DNA of 64,000 nucleotides. Origin: Zanthoxylum bungeanum. Lineage: Eukaryota > Streptophyta > Magnoliopsida > Sapindales > Rutaceae. Made by a program: the position numbers and the translations under genes. The stretch is taken from contig SKCR01034781.1 of the NCBI GenBank assembly GCA_019454045.1, positions 124,001 through 188,000 of the forward strand, given 5' to 3'. The notes under the pieces were generated by a model. That model searched no databases and was not told the origin of the DNA. It worked only from the letters and a program-made list of their open reading frames with translations. Shown piece by piece: positions 1 to 13,125 of the stretch; the stretch's first letter is position 1; each line of letters opens with the position of its first letter.

Positions 1-500
1 ATTTACTTTATTTGATAAATTAAAATGGTAAATGCTTATTAATTTTTTGGAAAAATATATAAAGCATTTTTTGTAATTCATTTTACAAGTCAACCATTAC
101 ACAACACCACCAATTCTTCTCTATTTCTCACGCCCAAAAGGCTGTTTTCTCTTCTCCAACACAGCTCACTGCCGTGAGCTTTAAGGGGAGCAATGAGTGT
201 GTTTTTGTTGCAAAACACAAGTGCTAGCACACTTACGAGACTTGCGAAGGTGTTAGGGAGGTTCACCCATGAGGCGGGATCCGTTCGAAGAAGCTTGGAG
301 CTTGACGAAGGACCACTTTCACCGCCCAAAACAGTGAGTTAATACACTGCAGTTCACGCCCAATGTAAGGTTTTTCAAGTTTTTTTGCTTGCCGCGTCTC
401 TTAACCGATCGATGTGAGTATTCCCCGCTACCTCCGTTGATGTGTTCACACATGTATTTCATGTCTTGTTTGATCTTGGGACCTAGATATAAACCTAAAA
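1..500 (+). repeat. Cop-1 5' LTR, 3' part only
   Basis: Nearly identical to 7913-8409 at the end of the 3' LTR. The LTR should end in AACA, but the end here is mutated to AAAA, and the primer site follows directly. The window starts roughly three quarters of the way into the LTR. Confidence 0.85.
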
Positions 501-501
501 A

Positions 502-514
502 TGTCATCAAGAGC
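502..514 (+). other. Cop-1 primer-binding site (degenerate)
   Basis: Reads TGTCATCAAGAGC where Cop-3 and Cop-4 have TGGTATCAGAGC/T, the usual plant copia site complementary to the 3' end of initiator tRNA-Met. The substitution and extra base suggest it no longer primes. Confidence 0.6.
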
Positions 515-3300
515 TATAGGTTCAAGCATGAAAATGTAGGGCTTAAAATTGGGTTCTTTGTATTTGAGCATGATTTTATAAAATTGGATGTTTAAGCATG
601 CTTAATATATGTTATATTGAAGATTGATTTGATCAATTTCAACAAAATGTGATTGGATCAATTTTGCCCAATTTATTCCCCTTGGCCGAATGTAATGTGA
701 TTTTTGAAATCTTGGATTTTTTCATTTTATTTCATTGGATGAGTTATAATGATGTAGGATGATGTTGATTTGAGATTGAATTGGATTTAATTTTGAATTG
801 GATAAAAATCCCCAATACTTACCTTGGCCGAATTGATAATGCCCTTTAATGTCTTGGTAATTTTGATTTTGAACAATTGGATGTGTTGGAAATCATTCGG
901 GAAGTTAATTAGATGTCGATTGTGGAATTAATTGGATTAAATTCAAATCGGACAAAAATTACTCCCTTGGCCGAGACTTAGAAGCATGTAAAATGGGTTT
1001 GATTTTCATTAATGTGTTGGACATGTGATGATAATAATGAACATGATTAATTGGACTAATTTCATGTTTTGGAAATATTGATTTGGGTAATTAATCATGA
1101 AATGCACTTTAGGTAATTAAATTACGAATTGGATTTTGTGTATTTAATTAATGGGCCTAATTTTGGAAATGGACTTTAATGTTGTAATTGGGCTTATTGG
1201 GCTTGATTTTATCAAGATGAGTTTAGGCCAAATGGATTGGATCCAATTGGGCCCAAAACCACTACCATAAAGCCCAAATGTGACTTAATAAACCTTTAAA
1301 GTTTAATTGGGCCTAATGGGCCTAAATTGATTTCTGGGCTTATGGGGTTACTCCTTGATTGGGCTTTGGTTGCCGAAGCCCACGCCTTAAAGAAATTAAT
1401 TAAAGCCCATTGGACTTGAATTAAATTAACGTTGGACGTTAATCGGGCTTTGAGACCCGACACGATTAAATTTGGAATTTAAGTCGAAAAGGTTTATTAA
1501 ATAAAGTGTAATATTTAATTTGGAATTGAATAGTGAATTAGTATTAAATACATATTAAATTTGATTTAATGTTGTAGTTTAATTTAATTCATGAATTCGT
1601 ACTTTGAGTACTTATTCGCAAAAACGAGTTTGACTCGAGCAAAATCAAATCGTTGTTTGAACATTGGATGATCACATAATTATCAGATTAATTAATTTGA
1701 TTAGATTGATTGATAGCATGCTTATGTGTGAATACGTGGTTGTGATGAATGAATAATGTATATCGGATGGATATTAGTCGGGTGGGGCAATTTTGGAAAT
1801 TGTTGTAATAAATTCGATTTATTAAATTGGACCTGCGTGTCCAGCCTTATCACCTCTATTCTCTTTGTATTCTCTTCTCACCTATTCCCCTCAATGTAAA
1901 TGAGGTTTCTTTAGAAGTGTAGTGTAACGGGTAGAAGTAATACAAGTGCTAGCTTGAGTGAGAAAGGGAGAGATTTGATCTAGGATCAATATGTTAAGTA
2001 TCCATCCGCATATCATTATTATTTTATTTCATATGCGTTTTATTATGTATTTAGAATGCATGTTTAAGGGTGTATGATGATGAGACCTAAACAAAGATAA
2101 TTAAATTGGTAGCCAATTTGCACGCGAAAAGCCCTCGTCAAACATCATGCGTCTTTTCCTTCCATTGAGTGATTCTTACTCAAGATCCTAGATTGGCATG
2201 GGTTGTTGGCCAAAGTCAAGCCCTTGTCCGTCGAAGATGTGTTTGAATCACAAGGCTTTGTTCCATATTGGTGTCTTGTCCAAGTTGTGGTTTGTTGGCC
2301 AAAGTCAAGACCACTTCTTGTCCAACGACATTGATTACGAAGCTTCCATGGTCAATGGGTCCGCGCTTGACTGAGATCATTAGGTTTATTGTGCCAAAGC
2401 CAAGGCCTAGTTGATTCAGAGGAAATAGGTTAGGGTATATATTAGATATATAGGCATATATAAAATATATGTTTCGGACTTGGATGTCCACCTACTGGAT
2501 CTAGGAGTTGGATGAGATCCAATTGATCTTCGAGATCTACCTAGTTAATTATCATACAATTTGTTGGCCAAAGTCAAGATTGTGTGATATTTAACGGGAT
2601 CCTAGCCCACTAGGAAACACGGTTTCCCGAGTACTCGACAGAGGGTTAGAGGCTCGCTGAAAAATAGTGGGAGGCAAGAATTGAATTTGCAATATTCGTT
2701 CAATTACTCGCCATACACGCTCAAACAAATATCACTCGTCAAATATATTAAAAGTATTAGTTGGACTAATATTTATTGTTGTTTTAATAAACAGTTGGAC
2801 TGTATTATACTTGATTATATATAATTGGATTATATTAATCAATATATTTGAATTAATTAATTTCAGTTTACAGTTGATTTTATAATTGGATTATAGTAAT
2901 CAATGTAATTGAGGTTAATTAATTTAGATTATATTTGATTATATAGTTGGACTATTATAATCATTATAATATATAGTACCACTAATCGTTGATTAAATAG
3001 TTGGACTATTGAAATCAAGAAAGAATTGAAAAGTTGGATATTTAAAATATAATTTGGGATTAAATGTTTTAAATGATTTAATTTTCAAATTGGGAATAAA
3101 CAATAGGTTACTTTATTTGATAAAATAACTTATTATACCTTAAGCCCAAAATTAAGAAAAATAAGTAGAGCATAAAATCTTTGGAAGATTTATGTGATGA
3201 TGACTTTAGTGCTTAATTTAATATACTTGTCATAAATATAATTTTAGATTTAAGAAGTATTAAAATTGCAATTTATAATTCTTGGAGAATTAATTGACTA
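515..3300 (+). other. Cop-1 long 5' leader
   Basis: About 2.8 kb between the primer site and the first recognisable pol sequence, with no sense-strand reading frame. It holds repeated TTGGCCGA words (about 694, 823 and 965), a dense run of TGGGCY/RGCCCA words at 1145-1450, an 18-bp motif present three times at 2203-2578, and an AT-rich degenerate repeat (GTTGGACTATT-like, 2750-3020). The same order occurs in Cop-3 and Cop-4. No gag was recognised, so gag is either lost or decayed beyond recognition. Confidence 0.6.
2216..2491 (-). other. Antisense ORF in the copia leader (91 aa), unproven
   Basis: An open frame on the strand opposite to pol. Related frames occur at the same place in Cop-3 (29169-29429) and Cop-4 (48676-49023). 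The shared core contains the words FVIN, GQEVVLTLANKPQLG and DT-MEQS. I recognise no domain. It may be chance openness that persists because the copies are related; the overlapping sense strand carries the repeated 18-bp motif. Reported because it stays open in all three copies while pol is full of stops. Confidence 0.25.
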
Positions 3301-3519
3301 TTCTAGAGGAGATAAAGTCAAAGTTTGCAATTGGGCATGTAGCACGAGGTGCACATCGTTTCGATATTCTAAAAACCCAAGGCTTGGCCTAAGGTTCCTG
3401 AAATATTGAAAAGGATAATTGACATATCCCAAAGTGACTACCATTTGGATATGGCAGACACGAAGGAATTAAAGAAAGGGCAAGGCTCTTACTTTAAAAA
3501 TGATTGTCAAAGTTATGTT

Positions 3520-6325
3520 CACTACTAGTATTGAAATTAGATTTTAAATACTTAGTGTGATACATAAAATATATTATTGATGTTCAGAATCTGCTTTGAG
3601 CAGGATACTGACTTCAAGCTGAGATTGCTCTGCGAATCGGAAACGGGACGAAAGTCGCTGTTTCGACCATAGATACCTAAGTTTAGGAACTACCCTTCAT
3701 GTGTGTACTTAAATTAGGAACTGTTATAAGGTAACTAGTTTGACTAGAGACATTATCTTTATCAGTGTTTAATCCATTGTGGATAAACCTTTATATTTTA
3801 GAGCACTAAAGTGTTTCATTATATAAAGATGATATTAAGATAAACACATTAGATGTGAATAACAGAATTTATTTTGAATATAATTAAAATCTCAAACATA
3901 TAGAATGACAAATAAATAGCTCAAATTGATTTGATCAAGTAGAGACTTATATGTGGCATTGTAGTCTAGGACATAATTAAACAAGACTCGTATATCCGCA
4001 CTTTTGAAGAGTGGGTACTAGGACTGATTTGACTATTCAAATAAAGTCTACGAATCTAGTTTGTTAGGTAAAGTACCTAAAACACTGTTTACTTGGTAAT
4101 AGTGTAAGTGCCACCGATCTGTTAGCCCTATTCATGGTGAAGTTAGTGGGCCCATATCTAGCTAGGCTAGTTGTGAATATGAACATTTCGTGACCTTAAC
4201 GGATGTGGCATCACGTTATGGTTATGTGTTTCTTTTGAAGAACACAAATCGAAAACTATTAAAGTTTCGACACGAAGTAAATAAACAGATCGACTATAGT
4301 ATTATGCCGTCACGGTAAGACCGTAATGGAAAATACTTAAGCAGTAAGTTTCAAATATACATGAAAGAGTACAGTATTCTTTCAGATGAGGACTCCTCCC
4401 GAGACACGTCAGTTTGACGGTGTGTCCGAACTAAAAACTGAATTTTGTTGGACATGATAAGGTTTATCACGAGTCGCTCTGAGCTACTATTTCCTTCGAC
4501 GGATATGTATATACAATGCAAAACTTATTTAGAATAAGGTTCCATGAAAAACTGTTTGACAGATATCATATAGGATATGAAAAGGAAAGAAACATGGTTT
4601 CTCATTCCTAATAATTGGGTATGCCGGGCATAACGTTTGGATGATACCAAACTAAGGACCCAAATTGGATAAGTGCCATATATAGGTTATCCTAAGGGAA
4701 ACCATAAGTATAGTACTTATAAATCTCACATGAGAACAATTGATGTTGTTGCTCACCATGCGGTTTTCCTAAGAGGAACACTGATATGCAGTGGTCAGTG
4801 GGAGGATAGTGATACTCGATGAAAATCGGAGTAGTAATACTATTCAAGGCACGAAGTCAGTAATGGAACATAAATAGTTCATCAAGGATGAAATTAAACC
4901 ATTAATCTTCGAATACACAATAACCGCGTAGATCAGAGAGAATCAGAAAAAACCTGGGGTATGGGTTTCTGATGTAACCCCTTAAAGATGTCAATCTTAT
5001 AGAGGTGTACCATCCGACTATGTTTTGAGGAAGTGATACGAGGTATCGACTCCCTATTATGGCAAAGTGCCATGAGTCCGAAATGGATACCATGTATAAC
5101 AACTATGTTTGGATACTAGTCGTTGTACCGCAAGGCATTGTGCCTATTGGTACTGTAAATGTCTTCAAGGAAGACATACATGGATGGCAACATACTAACT
5201 TACAAAGCTAGGCTTTTGACGGAAAGGTATCGTTATCAACATTGTGTTAATAACGGTTCAACCTTTTAACTGTTGCCATGGTAAATCCATTTTGAAGATG
5301 CTTGTTGATACTGCATATTTCATTTATGAAATGCGTCAGTTAAAGATCAAAATCGCCTTCCTGAAAAGGAAACCTTTTGGAGGATGTTTTCAACACATCC
5401 TGACGATTTTGTATAACCGACAAACAAGGTTTGCGGGTTATTCGATCCATGTTTGGATTGGAGCAAGCATAAGGTTCTTGGAACTGTCGTTTTGAAATAA
5501 TCATAATGGTTTATGATTTGACTCAAAATGAAATGATTCTTGTGTATATAAGGAGGTTAGTGGGAGAGCACTGATAATGAAATTCCCATAAAGCAATTGG
5601 TGAAAGCTTGGCTTTCATAGAAATTCTCCGTAGAATTCTGGGGAGTAACAACCTTTATTCAAGGAATAAAGATCTACTGGGATAGATTTGGAGTTGTTAA
5701 CACTCTCTGAGAAATTGTACATTTAAAATGTACTTGATATGGTGTCTCATATGCTTTGAGCATAAGGAGTCACAATCAGGACAATCCAAGTGATAGTCAC
5801 TGGATTGAAGTTAAGGACATCTATTAGTATCTTAGAGAACTAAAGATGCTGTCTAAAGCTATGGAGAAGGAGAACTTGAAGTGACTGGGATCACTGCTGC
5901 AAGTTTCCAACCAGTTAAATACTGCGGTACTATAAAGTTTGAATAAAATGGAACAGTGAGCTAGAAATCTTCCGAGCAAGATTCTGTTACCAAATAAACA
6001 ACAAATACGGATTATTGCTGCAGCTGAGGCAGCAATAGAAGCCATTTGGGTCGAAAATAAATCTAATTAGATTAGATATAGTTCTATTAGCAGCTGAGCT
6101 AGGCGTCAGCACAGGCTAAGGAATTAAAGGTCTCATCGACGATCCATATATATATTTCTATATTCATCTGATTCGTTCGGATCATACATCGTGGCGATGT
6201 GGTGATCGTATAAATCGCGTCAGATGATAATCATGGAAATCCGCTGACGAAAAACCTTTTCTCAGCAATTTGAGCAAACCGTACATAGTTCGGGTGTACG
6301 ACACTTGAGTGACTGGCTATGTGCC
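3520..6325 (+). pseudogene. Cop-1 pol remnant (GAG-pre-integrase, integrase, RT, RNase H)
   Basis: A Ty1/copia polyprotein region decayed by many stops and small indels, recognisable only piecewise. In order: the GAG-pre-integrase segment (about 3590-3800, words like RIGNGTKVAV); the integrase core (about 4100-4300, translating to a SRYGYV-like stretch); the integrase C-terminal arm (about 4650-5000, ending in a PRRSER-type basic stretch); the RT palm (about 5150-5500, with a KRKPFGG-type word from the degenerate RT); and RNase H (about 5860-6300, with IAAAEAAIEA). The frame changes repeatedly and no piece exceeds about 85 codons. It cannot make a working product. Confidence 0.8.
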
Positions 6326-6336
6326 AAGTGGGAGAT
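6326..6336 (+). other. Cop-1 polypurine tract
   Basis: AAGTGGGAGAT lies directly before the TGTTGG start of the 3' LTR. The same tract precedes the 3' LTRs of Cop-2 and Cop-4, as expected for plus-strand priming in Ty1/copia elements. Confidence 0.8.
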
Positions 6337-8409
6337 TGTTGGATAATATGACCCATAGCGTCACTATTTGTACAGATCATAGTGTTGTTCTACAAATTAA
6401 CTATGTGACAAGGAAATTGCGCTCTCATCATTTGTGATTAGATCACCTTAGATGTATAAATGAAGAGAGGTCCATATGATTAGTTCCTGGATTGAGATGA
6501 TATGAGACAGTATCAGACCACGAAGGATTAATCATTAAATATCCCTAGTCGTAGTATTATCGAGACTGGACATCGATAATGCGAAATAGACTAGTATTGC
6601 ACTTGTGCGCGTTGTGAGGGCATAACAACATAGTTCTCATATATTTGGGTATGGATACTCATGCAAGTGCGATAGGAGGTTGTTTTTCACCGATGGTACG
6701 GGAAACAGGTTCGCTCTGGATAGACCCCTCAGAATCCCATTGGTAGTATGACTATGTGTCTATGGAGTCCGACATCAGGGTAGGTGTATTTGGTCTTAAC
6801 CTGAGACTTACACCGCTAATGCTTACGACAATCAATATGCTTTAGTTGAGGTCGTCCAGGGCTGTAACAGGTTCTGTGTACGCCAATGCTGGGTATATTG
6901 AGAATCGTAGAGTATTGGGTGTGATGTCAAGATGGAAGTATCACTCCAGTCATAGTGGAGATGATGTCACGCAGGATACGGTATTAGTGCTCTTAAGTGC
7001 TGGCTGACCATCGGGATATTATGACAAGGTCATGTATATCCGATTATAGAGACTAGTTACCAGACATCCGACATGTGCTTCGGACGGGGCAGACACTTAT
7101 CCAGCCCCAGCCCTAACACGTGACTATCCGATACTGGGCCGATATACATAATACTTGGTATACTACGCTTGATATAGATCTTAAATATTCTTAGATGAAT
7201 ATGACCGGAGAATTGGGTAGATTTCGTGCTTTGTTAGAAGTCGATCTTGTCTCGTAAATCGGTAGAACGTAGTACTTGGTACGTACGTGATTCGGATACT
7301 CCGACGACCGTATTTACTACCGACTTATCCGGGGATCTCATGGGTCGCTTCCCGATAATGCACCGATGACGCATAACTCGCACTCATTAATAATCTGGGA
7401 TTATATAGAAGAGAGAGAACATTAATCTAGGATTAATTACGGAAATATTTTATCTGGGATAAAATATCGTCTAAAGAGAGAGAATGATTAATTTATAATT
7501 AATCGGTAAATTAATATATTCGATATATTAAATGAAATTAGATTTCGACGCAGAATTGAAATTGGATTTTAATTCGGGCGAATGAATTAATTTAGAATTA
7601 ATTCGTTAGCGACGTGAATAGTGAATTCGCTAGGCGTAATCATTTAATTACGACGCGACGGAAAACTCGCTAATTAGGAATTAGCGAAACCGAGCCCGAG
7701 TGTGATTGTGAGCGCATTCGTATTTCGAATTCGAGTGCGGCAACGCAAGTCACATCAAGCGTCAAATCATTCGTCACATCAAGCGTCAAATCAAAAGTCA
7801 CTTTGAGTGATGTGATTGATTGATAGACACACATCAACTCACTTTGATAAAATGACATTGAATAGTGATGGGTGTTGTTGGAATAGTGTTGGTGGTTGAG
7901 AGAGCCATTACCATTTACTTTATTTGATAAATTAAAATGGTAAATGCTTATTAATTTTTTGGAAAAATATATAAATCATTTTTTGTAATTCATTTTACAA
8001 GTCAACCATTACACAACACCACCAATTCTTCTTTCTTTCATTTTACAGTGAGCTGTTTTCTCTTCTCCAACACAGCTCACTGCCGTGATCTTTAAGGGGA
8101 GCAATGAGTGTGTTTTGTTGCAAAACACAAGTGCTAGCACACTTACGAGACTTGCGAAGGTGTTAGGGAGGTTCACCCATGAGGCGGGATCCGTTCGACG
8201 AAGCGTGGAGCTTGACGAAAGACCACTTTCACGCCCAAAACAGTGAGTTAATACACTGCAGTTCACGCCCAATGCAGTAAGGTTTTCAAGTTTTGTTGCT
8301 TGCCGCGTCTCTCAACCGATCGATGTGAGTATTCCGCTACTTCCGTTGATGTGTTCACACATGTATTTAATGTCTTGTTTGATCTTGGGACTTAGATATA
8401 AACCTAACA
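6337..8409 (+). repeat. Cop-1 3' LTR
   Basis: 2,073 bp, begins TGTTGGA and ends AACCTAACA. A TATA-like word lies about 115 bp inside. It includes the family's AATCTGGGAT repeats near 7390-7470 and a short tandem pair around 7745-7800 (TCACATCAAGCGTCAAATCA). Antisense ORFs inside it are shadows of LTR sequence. Confidence 0.9.
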
Positions 8410-8419
8410 ATAAACATGT

Positions 8420-11180
8420 TCACTACTGGTTTTAAAATTAGATTTTTGATACTAGAAGTGGTACATGAATATATGTACTGATGTGCAGAATCTGCTGGTA
8501 AGCAGGAGACTGGCTTCATGAGAGATCGACCTACAAGTCAGAAAAATGACGAGAGTCGCTGTTTTGGCCGTAGAAACCTAAATTTTGGATCTGGCCTTTG
8601 GGCATGTACTTAAATTATGAGACTATTATAATGTATCTAGTTTGACTAGGAACATTATCTCTGTATCTAGTTTAACCCGTTGCGGGTATACCTTTATATT
8701 CTGAAACACCATGTGTTTTTGTTTATAAAGATGATGTTGAGATATACACATTAGATGTGAATAAGAGTATTTATATTTTGAAGATAAATGAATCTCAAAC
8801 ATATAATATGCAAATAAATAGCTCAAATTGAGTAAATCAAATGAGACTTATTTGTGGCATTGTCATTTAGGATGCATTAACAAGACTCGTATATCCACAC
8901 TTTCGAAGAGTGGATACTAGGACAGATTTTATTCTAATTCAAATGATGTCTACGAATCTAGTTCATTAGGCAAAGTCCCTAAAACACATTTTACTTGGTA
9001 AAAGTGTAAGTGCCACCGATCTGTTAGCCATCGTTTATAGTGACGTAAGTGGGCCCATGTTTAGCTAGGCTAGATGTGGATATGAATACTTCGTAACCTT
9101 TACGGATGTGGCATCGCGTTACAGTTATGTGTATCTTATGAAACACAAGTCACAAAACTTTTGAGTAATTCAAAGAGTTTTGACACGAAGTAAGAAAATA
9201 GACCGGTAAAAGTATTAGAACATTGCGGTCAGACCATGATGGATAATACTTAAACAGATGAGTCGCTCTGAGCTACCAATTTCCTTCACGAGATACACAT
9301 TAAACAGTGCAATACTTATTTTGAATAAGGTTCCATAAAAACTGTTAGACAGACTTCATATTAGATATGAACATGAAAGAAACCAGATTTCTCATTCTTG
9401 AAGATTTGGGAATGCTGGTCATATGTTTGGATAATACCAAACAAGAACCCAAATCGGATAAGTGCCTATTTGTAGGTTGTCATAGGAAAACTAAAGTATA
9501 GTACTTATACAACTCACAAGAGAACAATGTAATTGTTACTCTCCATGCGGGTTTCTTAAGAGGAATTCCTATATGCAGTGGTAAGTGAGAGGAAAGTAAA
9601 ACTCGATGAAAATCAGAGTAATACTGTTCCAGGCACCGACTCCTTTACGGAACATAAACAGTTCATCAGGGATGAAACTGTACCATAATCTTTGAATACA
9701 CAAGAACCGCGTAGGTCAGAGAGATTCGGAAAAGAACCTGGGAGGTATGGGTTTCTGATCTCACCTCATGAAGATGTTAATCTAATTGAGGATAATTAAC
9801 CGACTACATATGAGGAAGTGATACAAGGTATCGAGTCTTTTTATGGCAAAGTGCCATTAAGTCCGAAATGGATTCCATATATATCAACCAAGTTTGGATA
9901 CTGGTTGATATACCAGAAGGCATTGTGCATATTGGTACTATATGTGTCTTCAAGGAAGACATACATGGATGGCACCATAAAAATGTACACAGCTAGGCTT
10001 GTGTAGAAAGAGTATCGTCAAAGACATAGTGTCAACTACAACGAAACCTTTTCACATGTTGCCATGATTAAATCCATTCGGATAATGCTTGCTATAAATG
10101 TATATTTCATTTAGGAAATATGACAGTTGGACGCCAAAATCGTTTTCCTTAACAGAAATATTTTGGAGGATGTTTATAAACATCCTGACGGTTTTGTCGG
10201 GCCAAAACATGCAAACAAGGTTTGCAAGTTAAATCGATCCATTTATGGATTGAAGCAAGCATTGCGTTCTTGGAACTAGTGTTTTGATGTAATCATAATG
10301 GTATATGATTTAATCCAAAACGAAGATGATTCTTGTGTATATAAGAAGGTTAGTGGGAGCGCACTGACAATGAATGTCCTATAAGTTAATGATGTATTGC
10401 TTCTTAGCAATAACATTCCCATAATATAATTGTTGAAAGCTTGGCTTTCATTAAAATTCTCCATGGAATACCTGGGAGAAGCAGGCTTTATTCTAGGAAT
10501 AGAGATCTACTGGGATAGATCTAGAAAGCTACTGACACTCTCTCAGTGTTCGTACGTTTTGATACGTACATGACCTGATGTCTCATAAGCTTTGAGTATA
10601 TGTAGACACTATAAGGGCATTCCAGGTGATGGTCACTGGATTGATATAAAGAATATCCTTGAGTATCTTGGATGAACCAAGGATACTTTTTGAGTATATG
10701 GGGAAATGAGAACTTGAGGTGACTAGGTTCACCGTTGCAAGTTTCCAAACCGACAAAGACGACTTTAAGTCGTAATAAGGGTACGTATATAGTTTGAAAA
10801 ACGGAACAGTGAGTTGGAAATCTTCCAAGCAAGATACTGTTGTCGAATAAACAACAAGAGAGGAATATTGCTGCAGCTGAGGCAGCAATAGAAGCATTTT
10901 GGATCTAAATAATTCCTAATTAGATTAGGAGTAGTTCTATTAGCAGCTGCGCTAGGCTACAGTGCAGGCTAAAGAACCACGGTCTCATCAATGATCCAAG
11001 TATGTACTTCAACTAATTCATCTGATTCGTTTGATCATACATCGTGGTGATGTGATGATCGAATAAATCACATCAGATGATAACCTTGTAAATCCGCTGA
11101 CGAAAGCTGTTTCTCAGCAGAAGTTTAAGCGACCTGTGCATAGTCCAGGTGTTGGACACCTGAGTGATTGGCTATAGGCC
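8420..11180 (+). pseudogene. Cop-2 pol remnant (integrase, RT, RNase H)
   Basis: The best preserved copia pol in the window, although it is still a pseudogene. The integrase core (about 9050-9200) and its C-terminal arm (about 9440-9770, ending in a PRRSERFGKEP basic stretch) are readable. RT (about 9990-10430) shows ILEDVY, KVCKLNRSIYGLKQA and CVYKKVSGSA, which are diagnostic of Ty1/copia. The catalytic YVDD position reads VNDV. RNase H (about 10720-11180) shows VASFQTDKDD, IAAAEAAIEA and a C-terminal SDWL-like end just before the LTR. Stops occur throughout. Confidence 0.85.
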
Positions 11181-11191
11181 AAGTGGGAGAT
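11181..11191 (+). other. Cop-2 polypurine tract
   Basis: AAGTGGGAGAT immediately before the TGTTGG start of the LTR at 11192, identical to the tract in Cop-1 and Cop-4. Confidence 0.8.
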
Positions 11192-12235
11192 TGTTGGACA
11201 ATTATGACCCATAACATCACTATTTGTACAGAACATGGTGTTGTTGTACAAATTAACTATGTGACAAAGGAAATTACTCTTTTATCATTTGTAATTGGAT
11301 TACTCAGATATATAAATGATAAAAGTCCTTATGATTAGTTCCGGATTAATAAGATATGAGACAATATTAATCCACAAAGGTTTAATCATTAAATATCCCT
11401 AGTCGTAGTATTATTGAGACTGGACATCGATAATACGGAATAAACTAGTATTACACTTGTGTGTGTTATGGAAGAATAACATCATAGTTCTCATATATTT
11501 GGGTATTGGATACTCATGTAAGTGTAATAGGAGGTTTCGTTTACCGATGGTACGGAAACAGCTTCGCTCTGGATAGACCCCTCGGAATCCCATTGGTAGT
11601 ATGACTATGTGTCTATGGGAATCCGAATCAGGGTAGGTGTATTTGGTCTTAACCTGAGACTTGCATTGCTAATACTTGCGACAATCAGTATACTTTGGTT
11701 TTGGTCGTACGGGGCTTTAACAGGTTCTGTGTATGCCTCTTCTGGGTATATTGAGAATTGTAGTGTATTGGGTGTGATGTCAAGAAGGAAGTATCACTTC
11801 AGTCATATGGAGATGATGATCACGCATGGATACATAAATGGTACTCTAAGTGTTATAGCCATCGGGGAAGTATAACTAGGTCATGACTTTCTGATCATAA
11901 AGAGACTAGTTGTTAGTGATCCGATATATGCTTCGTACGAGGCATACACAACTCTAGCTCCAGGCCTTGCATGTGACATCTGATACTGGATCATAATACT
12001 CAATACTACGTATACTACGCCTGACAAAGATCATATATTCCGTAGAAGAATATTTATGGAGAATTGGGTAGTCACGGTGCTTTGCTAGAAGCCAACCATG
12101 TCTTGTAAATCGGTAAGTGCGTGGTACCGGGTACGCACGTGTTCGAATAGTCTGATGACCGAATTTACTGCCAACATATACAAGGATCTCTTGGGTCGCA
12201 TCCCAAAGATTCACCGACGATGTTTGACTCGAACA

Positions 12236-12425
12236 ATATTAATCTGGGATTAATTAAGAGAGAGAATATTAATCTGGGATTAATAAAGAGAGAAAATTAA
12301 TCTGGGATTAATAAAGAGAGAAAATTAATATGGGATTAATTATGGCAAGAATTAATCTGGGATTAATTATCAGAGAAGGAATTAATCTGAGATTAATTAC
12401 GTCGAGAATTTATCTGGGATTAAAT
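12236..12425 (+). repeat. Tandem AATTAATCTGGGATTAAT repeat in the Cop-2 LTR
   Basis: About seven copies of a 26-30 bp unit (AATCTGGGATTAAT plus AAGAGAGA-type spacer). The other Cop LTRs have only two or three such units at the matching place, so this copy has an expansion. Confidence 0.85.
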
Positions 12426-13125
12426 TCGTTTTAATAGTTAAATTAGATTTTTATATTTAATTTATTTAAATGGGCTAAATAATATATATTGTATATATTA
12501 ATTGAAATTGGATTTCAATGGGAAATTAAATTGGATTTTAATTTTAGCGAACGAATTAATTTGGAATTAATTCATGAGCAAATTTCGTAATAATTTTACT
12601 GGGTATTATTATTTAATTATATTGGATTTAATTATATCGCGACGAAAAAATCGTTTAATCGGATTTAACGAATCCGAGCCCGAAGTGTGGTGAGCAAGTC
12701 CACTCGAATTTTGAATTTAAAGTGAGACCCACTTCACTTACATCATTAGTCATTTTTGGTGATTGACATGAGTGATGGGTTTTGGTGGAAACTTGAAAAA
12801 CACTCAATACATTTAATTTTAGAAATTAATCTATCTCTCTACTTGGGCGATGGCCGAATTGGCCTTTATTTGATTTTGGCCGAATGGCCTTTAAAAGGTT
12901 GCTTGGCCGATTGTATAATAAATTGCCTCTGACATTTGCCTTTTTGTTTTTTCATTTTAATGCCATTAACTTCATTTTTTTTGGCATATATATATGAATG
13001 ATCAAAAGCAATCTCTCTCTCTGGTGGGCCACGATCTTCATTCTCTTTGTAGAAGGATGAATGAAAAAGTTGAAATGCCTCTGTAATTAAAAGAAGCCAT
13101 TTTTTTGACATTTCAAAAACATGGT

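Larger units (their letters stand above)
1..8409 (+). mobile_element. Cop-1, Ty1/copia LTR retrotransposon, 5' end outside the window
   Basis: The first 500 bases match 7913-8409, so they are the end of a 5' LTR whose 3' partner is 6337-8409. A worn initiator-Met primer site follows the first LTR and a purine tract precedes the second. The inside holds a long non-coding leader of about 2.8 kb and a heavily broken pol in the copia order (integrase, reverse transcriptase, RNase H). The bases after 8409 continue the pol of a second element of the same family (Cop-2), so Cop-1 is inserted within Cop-2. Its target duplication cannot be checked because the left end is missing. Confidence 0.9.

Noticed and set aside
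12236..12425. Regularly spaced repeats that could look like a CRISPR array
   Set aside because: Spacers are not unique, units are imperfect and tandem, and the context is a plant LTR.
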